From Candidatus Kaiserbacteria bacterium (GTDB lineage Bacteria > Patescibacteriota > Minisyncoccia > Phycocordibacterales > Phycocordibacteraceae), in NCBI GenBank assembly GCA_003230945.1, contig QIHK01000046.1, forward strand, positions 1-5,495: a DNA stretch of 5,495 nucleotides. The letters are read 5' to 3'. The notes under the pieces were generated by a model that had not been told where the DNA came from, did not search any database, and was given only the letters and a program-made list of their open reading frames with translations. Positions 1 through 5,495 of the stretch are shown here, piece by piece; the stretch's first letter is position 1; each line of letters starts with the position of its first letter. Both the position numbers and the translations under genes were made by a program.

Positions 1-756
1 GGAGGTGGTGGATCTATTTCGGCTACACCAAAAGCGACTGTACACTTTAGCGGTAGAGCCTATCCAGGATATACGGTCACCCTATTGCAAGACGCTCGAG
101 TGGTTGCATCGAGTGTGTCCGATAGCAATGCAAATTTCAAAATATCTCTTTCGGGGCTTTCCGCCGGAAGCTATATTTTCTCCGTATACAGTAAAGATAA
201 AAATGGAAATAATTCAAAACTACTTTCATTTCCGATACGTGTTACTGCTGGAGCTACGGTGACCGTTGGTGGTATTTTCATTGCACCGACTATCAGCGTG
301 GATAAGAGTGAAGTGAAACAAGGAGACAATATCGCCATCTTTGGGCAATCCTCTCCCAAAAGTACTATTACTATTGCTGTTCATTCAAAAACACCAGTTT
401 TTTTACGAACGGCTACTGATCCGAGTGGAGCCTATTTATACAATCTTGATACTTCTATTCTGGCATTTGGTAATCACCTTGCCGAATCAAAAGCGACCGT
501 GGCAAATGCTATAAGCAGTTTTGGTCCTTCGGTTGGTTTCATCGTTGGTAATAAAAATATTGCTCAAGTAAAGAGAAAGACATGCGCTATTGGTGACTTT
601 AACTGTGATGGCAAGGTGAATCTTGTTGATTTCTCCATTATGCTGTATTGGTATCAGCGACCACTTACTGGAGCTGGCCTCAAAACTGATTTAAATAGTG
701 ATGGTAAGGTCACGCTTACCGACTTCTCTATATTAGTATCGCATTGGACAGGTTAA
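1..756 (+). CDS. Secreted Ig-like/dockerin protein, C-terminal part (5' end outside window)
   Basis: The frame is open from base 1 to a TAA at 754-756. It gives 251 visible residues, and the true start lies upstream. It begins with a GGGGS linker, followed by two Ig-like/carboxypeptidase-regulatory-type beta-sandwich modules (about 6-93 and 98-184) with the pattern G-x-A-x-P-G...V-T-L and YSKDKNG. The C-terminus (about 195-251) is a type I dockerin with two calcium-binding F-hand loops. These are DFNCDGKVNLVD (199-210; ligands D199, N201, D203, D210) and DLNSDGKVTLTD (230-241; D230, N232, D234, D241), each followed by a hydrophobic helix (FSIMLYWY, FSILVSHW). Dockerins bind cohesins, and the next two genes encode cohesin proteins, so this is probably an extracellular protein docked on them. 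The only cysteines seen are C195 and C202. No catalytic domain is visible, but the missing N-terminus could hold one. The dockerin assignment is firm; the protein's overall role is inferred. Confidence 0.9.
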   Translation, partial: GGGGSISATPKATVHFSGRAYPGYTVTLLQDARVVASSVSDSNANFKISLSGLSAGSYIFSVYSKDKNGNNSKLLSFPIRVTAGATVTVGGIFIAPTISVDKSEVKQGDNIAIFGQSSPKSTITIAVHSKTPVFLRTATDPSGAYLYNLDTSILAFGNHLAESKATVANAISSFGPSVGFIVGNKNIAQVKRKTCAIGDFNCDGKVNLVDFSIMLYWYQRPLTGAGLKTDLNSDGKVTLTDFSILVSHWTG

Positions 757-758
757 AT

Positions 759-1640
759 ATGAAAAAAACTCTTCTTTTCATTTTCTTCTCTTTTATATTC
801 TTTATTCCTGCACCCACGTCTGCAGCGACTCTATCTCTGCGTGCGGTTCCCTCTCTGGCAGGTATTGGAAAAATAGTTGAAATAACGGTTCTCCTCAACA
901 GCAACGTATCGGTCAATGCTTTTTCAGGAACACTTCATTTTTCAAAAAAAACTTTAACTCCAATTACGACAAGTGATGGTAATTCCATCATAAGTATGTG
1001 GATTACACGCCCGAAAATTACCACAGGAGCTATCACGTTTGCAGGTGCCACACCGGGGGGATTTCTGGGAAAAAATGGAGTACTCTTCAAGGTACTTTTC
1101 AAAACAAAAACTTTAACGCCTACCAAACTTTTTCTTACTGGAGTACACATACTTCGTAACGATGGTGTTGGCACGAAAGAAAAGGTGACACTTGTCCCAA
1201 TAAATTTGAAAATTACTACCCAACCTACTGCCAATTTTAAGGTGCCATCCGACACATTTCCACCAGAACCATTTACCGTAGTTCTCGGACACTCACTATC
1301 TTTATTTAAAGGAAAGTATTATCTTGCATTTTCAACCGTTGATAAAAACTCAGGTATTGATTACTACGAAGCGACGGAAACACGTTTACCTCCATGGCTT
1401 GTGGCTCCAGTATGGAAAAGAGTTACCAGTCCATATGTCATACATAACCAGCATCTTACGAGTGATATCTCCATTAAAGTGTTTGACCGAGCGGGAAACG
1501 AACGCACAAGTGTTTTCCCACGACGACATCTTTTGAGTAATGATGAATGGCTCCTACTTGGTAGTATACTTTTATCAATAGGGTTAGCGGTATTGTGGCG
1601 TAAGTATAGAACGAAATCTCATCACCATCCAATAATATGA
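759..1640 (+). CDS. Membrane-anchored cohesin-domain protein 1 (short form)
   Basis: This 293-residue protein starts at ATG 759, two bases after the dockerin stop, with a weak AGG six bases upstream. Starting there gives a clean signal peptide (MKKTLLFIFF..., likely cleavage near TSA|AT, residue 22). An in-frame TTG at 744 would put acidic and polar residues in front and overlap the dockerin gene. Residues about 24-152 resemble a cohesin domain: a V-rich first strand, NAFSGTLHF (53-61), NSIISMW (75-81), GVLFKVLFK (107-115) and NDGVGT (134-139). Residues about 168-254 form an Ig-like module (PPEPF, VDKNSGIDYYE, VFDRAGN). One membrane helix (264-281) is followed by a short basic tail (RKYRTK), which places the cohesin outside the cell. 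There are no cysteines. It is the paralogue of the next gene and overlaps it by four bases. By family knowledge, cohesins bind dockerins, and the preceding gene supplies one. Partnership is inferred from context. Confidence 0.88.
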   Translation: MKKTLLFIFFSFIFFIPAPTSAATLSLRAVPSLAGIGKIVEITVLLNSNVSVNAFSGTLHFSKKTLTPITTSDGNSIISMWITRPKITTGAITFAGATPGGFLGKNGVLFKVLFKTKTLTPTKLFLTGVHILRNDGVGTKEKVTLVPINLKITTQPTANFKVPSDTFPPEPFTVVLGHSLSLFKGKYYLAFSTVDKNSGIDYYEATETRLPPWLVAPVWKRVTSPYVIHNQHLTSDISIKVFDRAGNERTSVFPRRHLLSNDEWLLLGSILLSIGLAVLWRKYRTKSHHHPII

Positions 1641-3079
1641 CACACACTTCACTTTTTAAAATATTCTTTATTTCTGTTGTTACTTTCCTTTTTACACCAG
1701 CAGTATCATTTGCAGCGACCCTACAGGTACTTCCAGTAACCGTTTCGGTGAATGCAGGAGAAGCGTTTACACAAACAATTTTTGTTTCAAGTGCTGACCA
1801 AGCATTAAATGCTATCTCAGGCACCATTACTTTCCCGACAAATCTCCTATCGGTGGCATCCCTTTCACATAACAACTCTATTCTTTCTCTTTGGGTGCAA
1901 CAACCTAAGTTTTCCAATACATCTGGCACAGTAAAATGGAGTGGTGTATTGCCTAACCCGGGATTTACCGGTAGCCGTGGGAAGGTATTCTCTATTCGTT
2001 TTGTTGCTAAGCGTTCTGGTCTCGCAACTATAGGATTCTCTTCTTCCACCGTGCTGGCAAATAACGGTATAGGGACCGATATTTTAAAAAATACTGGCAA
2101 ATCATCAATTTCCATAACGCCTTCTATTTCTCAAAGTGCAAAGCAATCCATGATTGCACACATAACTTCTTCCACTCATCCCAACCAAACGAAATGGTAT
2201 GCCCTTTCCAAAGTGATTCTTGATTGGACAAATGCTCAAAAAGTAACTGCGGTGAGACTCGGCTATGATCAAAATGCAAATGGGCTTCCATCTATATTTT
2301 ATAGTAAACCGATTTCACACAAGGAATTACGATTAGATGATGGTATATGGTACTTTCATGTTCAAGAAAGAACACGTGAGGGATGGGGTCCTGTGAACAC
2401 TTTCAGAATCCAAATTGATACTGTGCCACCACTTCCAATACAGTTACTATTTCCAAATAGTACGACAACCGCGACAACCACTATTGCTGTCCAATTTGGC
2501 ACCACAGATGCGCTTTCTGGAATAGATCACTATGTGCTTTCGGTTGATGGGCACAACACAGTGGTAAGTGCGAAAAATGGAAATGGTGTTTACGCACTCC
2601 CTGTAGGAGATATAGGAGAACATACACTTTCTGTAATTGCGTACGATAAAGCTGGGAATTCAGTCCGCGCACAAGGAAAATTTAATTCTACAATGAAGAG
2701 AGTCACCTCACTGTCTACATCACCCGTTCTACTTGTATGGCTGGTTATCAATTATCTTTCTCTACTCCTTCTGATTATTGCAATGGTAGCTATTGTCGCC
2801 TTTGTCAGTTGGTATCTCTGGCATCATTTCCATATTTTCCGAAAACGTATGCGTCAGCAAATAGATCCAGCTCAACAGTTATTACACGAACAGTTTACAG
2901 AGGTAAACGAAGCCATCGTTAAAGAAGTTCTTTCACTTGAGAAAGTTCGTACAGAAAGAGATCTTACTAAAGAAGAAGAACAAATTATTATGAATTTGCG
3001 AGAAGTGCTCGTGAAAGCAGAAGTGTCTCTATCAAAAGAGATGTCCACTATGGAACACCCGAAAAAAGAAGATATGTAG
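1637..3079 (+). CDS. Membrane-anchored cohesin-domain protein 2 with cytoplasmic coiled-coil tail
   Basis: This 480-residue protein has its ATG inside an ATGA overlap with the previous stop. No Shine-Dalgarno is seen, so translational coupling is likely. Residues 1-26 form a signal peptide (cleavage near SFA|AT). Residues 28-161 form a cohesin domain aligning along its length with cohesin protein 1: NAISGTITF (58-66), NSILSLW (80-86), GKVFSIRF (115-122), NNGIGT (142-147). Residues about 180-262 form a module running from KWY (186-188) through DDGIWYFHV (234-242) to EGWGPVNTFRIQIDTVPP (248-265). A second Ig-like module spans about 263-350 (DALSGIDHY, AYDKAGN). A long hydrophobic stretch (about 363-396) is best read as one membrane helix, though a hairpin is possible. 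It is followed by FRKRMR, a positive stop-transfer signal, and an 84-residue cytoplasmic tail rich in E, K, L and V with heptad-like spacing (about 408-470). The tail has no enzyme motif. The likely role is a surface anchor for dockerin proteins, possibly connected to something inside the cell. Confidence 0.9.
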   Translation: MTHTSLFKIFFISVVTFLFTPAVSFAATLQVLPVTVSVNAGEAFTQTIFVSSADQALNAISGTITFPTNLLSVASLSHNNSILSLWVQQPKFSNTSGTVKWSGVLPNPGFTGSRGKVFSIRFVAKRSGLATIGFSSSTVLANNGIGTDILKNTGKSSISITPSISQSAKQSMIAHITSSTHPNQTKWYALSKVILDWTNAQKVTAVRLGYDQNANGLPSIFYSKPISHKELRLDDGIWYFHVQERTREGWGPVNTFRIQIDTVPPLPIQLLFPNSTTTATTTIAVQFGTTDALSGIDHYVLSVDGHNTVVSAKNGNGVYALPVGDIGEHTLSVIAYDKAGNSVRAQGKFNSTMKRVTSLSTSPVLLVWLVINYLSLLLLIIAMVAIVAFVSWYLWHHFHIFRKRMRQQIDPAQQLLHEQFTEVNEAIVKEVLSLEKVRTERDLTKEEEQIIMNLREVLVKAEVSLSKEMSTMEHPKKEDM

Positions 3080-3180
3080 TATGTATTTGATTTGATCGTA
3101 TTCCAGATAAAATAAAGAGAGGAAAGGCTATACGCATCTTACTAAACCTGAAAAAGAATCAGATAATAAGATAAGAAATA
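3080..3180. other. Convergent intergenic region without a clear terminator
   Basis: This AT-rich stretch lies between the 3' ends of two converging operons. A weak 6-bp inverted repeat, ATCTTA (3136-3141) and TAAGAT (3167-3172), encloses a 25-base loop and has no adjacent T-run on either side. A 4-bp CTGA/TCAG pair lies within it. Neither is stable enough to call an intrinsic terminator. No ORF, tRNA or promoter is supported here, and none is needed for the flanking genes. Confidence 0.6.
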
Positions 3181-4455
3181 TTATTTTGAAATTAATTTTT
3201 CGGCGACTTTATATATATCCCCGGCTCCCATAGTCATAATGACGTCGCCTTCTCTCGGTTCCTTTTTTAGAAGAGATTCAATTTCCTTGAAAGTTGCTGG
3301 TTGTGCGCGAACTCCTTGCACTCTAAGCCCCTCTGCAAAAATCTTGTTTGATACGGTACCATCATCCTTCTCGCGAGCTGCGTAAATAGGAGCGATAAAA
3401 ACTCTATCTGCATCACCAAAAGCATGCATAAAATCATCAAATAAATCGCGAGTACGACTAAAGAGATGAGGATGGAAAGCAATAAAAATATTTCCTTTTG
3501 TTTTCTCACGAAGTGCTTTAAGTGTTTCCCTTATGGCCGTCGGATGGTGTGCGTAGTCGTCATACACGTCCACGCCAGACGGAGTTTTACCTTTGTATTC
3601 AAAACGACGCCATGTTCCCTGAAATGCACTCAGTGATGCAGTACACGCCGTATCACTGAGTGCTGGATATAGAGCATGAGCTGCAGCTGCAGCTGCGCGT
3701 GCGTTCTCCTGATTAAAGGCACCGGGTAAAGTAAGTGTATAAGCTGGTTCTTTCGTATAATCAATAATTTTAGCCTTTGCCTTTTCTAGAAGAGGTGCGA
3801 TATTCGGCTGTGTTGGATTTGTGATAATTACTCCATGCGCTGGTACTCGATTGATTGCTTTTTGAAAAGTTGTTTGAAGTGCTTTGAGTGATGGAAAATA
3901 ATCCGTATGGTCCCATTCGAGATTCGTGATGATAAGTATCTCGAACGAAAGTTCGAGTAAGTGATCACGGTACTCACAAGCTTCAACGATAAAGAGATTT
4001 GAAGTGCCAGAAACATAATTACTATCGAAATCTCGAACAATGGAACCGATAATAGCGGTCGGTGAACGTTTCGCATCTACTAATATTTTAGTAAGCATGC
4101 CAGTTGTTGTTGTCTTGCCATGTGTTCCCGCCACTGCAATAGTACGTTTCCTTTTTGAAATATCACCGAGCATTTGAAAGTAAGAAAATTCTTTGAGGTG
4201 CAATTCGCGAGCACGGGTACGTTCTGAATTATGCTCCGGTACCGCGTCACTATATACAACGAAATCAGCATCCCCGGGAACATTTTCTGCTTTCTGTGGC
4301 ACCATAACTATTATTCCTTTCTGTTCAAGCATGTCGGTAACAGGACTCTTTTCTCTGTCTGATCCGGCAACAATGGCACCTTCATGCTTCAGGAATTGTG
4401 CCAGTGCGCTCATTCCGATTCCTCCAATACCAATAAAATATATTTTCTGTGTCAT
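3181..4455 (-). CDS. murC: UDP-N-acetylmuramate--L-alanine ligase
   Basis: MurC joins L-alanine to UDP-MurNAc using ATP, the first amino-acid step of peptidoglycan precursor synthesis, in the cytoplasm. The 424-residue product shows the three Mur-ligase domains. They are a nucleotide-binding N-terminus with GIGGIGMS (9-16), a central ATPase domain with P-loop AGTHGKTTTT (109-118, K114), EACEY (158-162) and TNLEWDHTDYF (177-187), and a C-terminal domain with RRFEYKG (283-289), DDYAHHPTAI (299-308), FHPHLFSRT (327-335) and MGAGDI (409-414). EACEY plus YAHHPTAI fits MurC better than MurD, MurE or MurF; Mpl is the nearest alternative. It is shorter than E. coli MurC (491 aa) but no core motif is missing. 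ATG 4455 is chosen because the protein then opens at MTQKIYFIGIGG, five bases after the aminotransferase stop, with TAAGG just upstream. A start nine codons earlier would overlap the upstream gene and adds residues not expected in the family. Confidence 0.96.
   Translation of the reverse strand: MTQKIYFIGIGGIGMSALAQFLKHEGAIVAGSDREKSPVTDMLEQKGIIVMVPQKAENVPGDADFVVYSDAVPEHNSERTRARELHLKEFSYFQMLGDISKRKRTIAVAGTHGKTTTTGMLTKILVDAKRSPTAIIGSIVRDFDSNYVSGTSNLFIVEACEYRDHLLELSFEILIITNLEWDHTDYFPSLKALQTTFQKAINRVPAHGVIITNPTQPNIAPLLEKAKAKIIDYTKEPAYTLTLPGAFNQENARAAAAAAHALYPALSDTACTASLSAFQGTWRRFEYKGKTPSGVDVYDDYAHHPTAIRETLKALREKTKGNIFIAFHPHLFSRTRDLFDDFMHAFGDADRVFIAPIYAAREKDDGTVSNKIFAEGLRVQGVRAQPATFKEIESLLKKEPREGDVIMTMGAGDIYKVAEKLISK
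3626..3663. repeat. Perfect 12-bp inverted repeat inside murC
   Basis: GCACTCAGTGAT (3626-3637) and its exact reverse complement ATCACTGAGTGC (3652-3663) are separated by 14 bases. In murC mRNA they would form a 12-bp stem with a 14-nt loop. The repeat encodes murC residues about 265-277 (ALSDTACTASLSA), a helical region between the central and C-terminal domains, so it may be coincidence of Leu-Ser codons. A perfect match of this length is nevertheless uncommon by chance. Confidence 0.85.
3940..3957. repeat. 7-bp inverted repeat with 4-base loop inside murC
   Basis: CTCGAAC (3940-3946) and GTTCGAG (3951-3957) flank a GAAA loop on the + strand. The murC transcript would carry a UUUC loop instead. 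A further TTCGAGA at 3916-3922 can pair alternatively with TCTCGAA at 3939-3945. It lies within codons for LELSFEI. No T-run follows, and it is mid-gene, so it is not called a terminator. Confidence 0.7.
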
Positions 4456-4460
4456 AGGCC

Positions 4461-5381
4461 TTATGATAACGGTGTGAGCCAATCAAGGTGCTGTTGGTCT
4501 TCCCTATACAAAATCTTATGATGTGCTTCTTGTAACTGTTTCGTTATAGGACCTATCTTTCCTGTACCAACTTGTCTTTTATCTATTTCAATAACTGGAG
4601 TAACGAATGCTGAAGTACCACAAACAAATACTTCATCAGCTATATATAACTCAGTGAGATCAACAGTACGTTCTTTAGTTTTCAACTTCGCCTCTTTCGC
4701 TATAGTAAGAAGAGAACGACGGGTGATACCTTCGAGAATATCGCTGTTGGCGTCAGGTGTTATGAGTACCCCATCGCGTATTATAAAAATATTTGCAGCA
4801 CTCGATTCACATACATGACCAGTCATGTCGAGAAAAATACAATCATCGTATCCACTATCAAGCGCATCTTGTTTTGCAAGAACTGAATTTACGTATGCCC
4901 CATTTACCTTGGCACGTGATGGAATCGCATAATCTGGTACGCGACGCCATACGCTTGTTTTTAATCGTGCGCCCTCATGCGAAAAAATAGGTTCGGCGTC
5001 ATATACAAAAGCACTGAGTGCCGTTGCGAGACCGCGAGACCGCGTGCCTGGAACTGAATCAATAACGTGTACAGTGACACGAATAAATACATCTTTGTTA
5101 ATGTTATTAGCGGTAATAAGATCACGCAAAACAGTCTCAAAACGTTTTACGTCCCATTCTGGTGCAAATGTATCAATACCAATAATTCCCGCTGAATCAA
5201 TGAGTCGCTTAAAGTGCTCAGTGATACGAAATGCCAAAAGACCTTCCGAGCTAACACACACTGGTAAGACGGTATACACACTAAGCCCATAGAGTGTTGC
5301 AGCACTCGTAATACTAACGGTTGCTTTAGTGATAGGTACTATTTTTGAGCCAAAAAACGCCTGATCGTATACCTGTGCCAT
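4461..5381 (-). CDS. ilvE: Fold-type IV PLP aminotransferase, branched-chain amino acid aminotransferase-like
   Basis: This 306-residue cytoplasmic enzyme probably transfers an amino group between glutamate and a branched-chain 2-oxo acid using PLP. The length matches IlvE (E. coli, about 309). Aligning by eye to E. coli IlvE, R59 (EHFKRLIDS) would bind the PLP phosphate. K158 in SRAKVNGAYVNS (155-166) is the Schiff-base lysine, and E192 in VCESSAANIFI (190-200) is the cofactor-nitrogen glutamate. SDILEGITRRSL (213-224), LYIADEVFVCGTSAF (245-259) and GPIT (277-280) are also family signatures. Two pocket motifs differ: YGTSVFEG becomes YGLSVYTV (31-38), and GTAAE becomes GTSAF (255-259), so substrate range is uncertain. 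D-amino-acid transaminase is a less likely alternative, although the neighbour is murC. ATG 5379-5381 follows the preceding gene's stop by four bases; only a weak purine-rich GGTAGAG precedes it. Confidence 0.85.
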   Translation of the reverse strand: MAQVYDQAFFGSKIVPITKATVSITSAATLYGLSVYTVLPVCVSSEGLLAFRITEHFKRLIDSAGIIGIDTFAPEWDVKRFETVLRDLITANNINKDVFIRVTVHVIDSVPGTRSRGLATALSAFVYDAEPIFSHEGARLKTSVWRRVPDYAIPSRAKVNGAYVNSVLAKQDALDSGYDDCIFLDMTGHVCESSAANIFIIRDGVLITPDANSDILEGITRRSLLTIAKEAKLKTKERTVDLTELYIADEVFVCGTSAFVTPVIEIDKRQVGTGKIGPITKQLQEAHHKILYREDQQHLDWLTPLS

Positions 5382-5385
5382 AACA

Positions 5386-5495
5386 CTACTCTACCACTTC
5401 GATAACATACGGCATCGTCGGTACTATTTCTGAAACTATTTTCCTAAAGACAGTGGAATCTTTAGAAAGGAGAAACCGAGTCTTTCCTGAATCTT
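5386..5495 (-). CDS. Unrecognised protein, C-terminal fragment (gene runs off right edge)
   Basis: On the minus strand one frame stays open from the window edge to a TAG at 5386-5388. It gives about 35 residues starting DSGKTRFLLSKDSTVF and ending MPYVIEVVE. The other two minus frames contain stops in this stretch. The stop is four bases before the aminotransferase ATG, the same tight spacing as between the aminotransferase and murC, which supports it as a real upstream operon member. The fragment is mixed charged and hydrophobic and has no motif that I can assign to a family. Its start and function lie outside the window. Confidence 0.6.
   Translation of the reverse strand, partial: DSGKTRFLLSKDSTVFRKIVSEIVPTMPYVIEVVE

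Noticed and set aside
1..15. GGGGS at the window start, resembling an engineered linker
   Set aside because: Glycine-rich linkers occur naturally in secreted multidomain proteins of this type, and nothing else suggests a construct.
5..262. 85-codon + strand frame overlapping the dockerin gene
   Set aside because: It lies in another frame of the Ig-like module coding region and resembles no known protein.
744..758. TTG start five codons upstream for cohesin protein 1
   Set aside because: It overlaps the dockerin end and puts MDRLN before a textbook signal peptide that begins at ATG 759.
1474..2115. 213-codon open frame on the minus strand
   Set aside because: It is antisense to the junction and cohesin region of two well-supported + strand genes and shows no recognisable domain.
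1..3079. A true cellulosome locus
   Set aside because: No glycoside hydrolase, carbohydrate-binding module, SLH domain or multi-cohesin scaffoldin is visible.
3136..3172. ATCTTA/TAAGAT hairpin as terminator
   Set aside because: Six AT-rich pairs around a 25-base loop without a following T-run is too weak.
3679..3696. Three tandem AGCTGC units as a microsatellite
   Set aside because: They encode an alanine-rich helix in murC (RAAAAAAHA) at the family's usual Ala-rich segment.
4456..4482. Longer murC start (ATG at 4480-4482)
   Set aside because: It would overlap the end of the aminotransferase gene and adds nine residues before the conserved MTQKIYFIGIGGIG opening.

Overview
The window looks like a piece of a Patescibacteria (CPR, most likely Parcubacteria) genome. 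This is inferred from family resemblance, not from a search. The clues are AT-rich DNA, tightly packed genes with 2-5 nt gaps or ATGA overlaps, a short MurC (424 aa), TGA used as a normal stop, and secreted Ig-like/cohesin/dockerin proteins of a style common in that group.

The left three fifths (1-3079, + strand) is one apparent operon of three exported proteins. First is the C-terminal part of a protein with two Ig-like modules and a C-terminal dockerin (stop at 756). Two paralogous proteins follow, each with a signal peptide, an N-terminal cohesin domain, Ig-like modules and a C-terminal membrane helix. The second also has an approximately 80-residue charged, coiled-coil-prone cytoplasmic tail. 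Together they look like a minimal cell-surface cohesin-dockerin system: a secreted dockerin protein that could be held on the membrane by one or both anchored cohesins. No carbohydrate-active enzyme is visible, so nothing supports calling it a cellulosome.

A 101-bp intergenic stretch (3080-3180) with no convincing terminator separates this operon from a convergent minus-strand operon. Read in its own direction, that operon is: the end of an unrecognised gene (5495-5386), a fold-type IV PLP aminotransferase of the IlvE type (5381-4461), and murC (4455-3181). Spacing is 4-5 nt, so co-transcription is likely. MurC implies that the organism makes peptidoglycan, and the cohesin proteins would sit in the membrane beneath that wall.

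Non-coding structure is sparse. A perfect 12-bp inverted repeat lies inside murC, a smaller hairpin sits upstream of it in the same gene, and the octamer CTCAGTGA recurs in the minus-strand operon. No RNA gene, mobile element or CRISPR array was seen.
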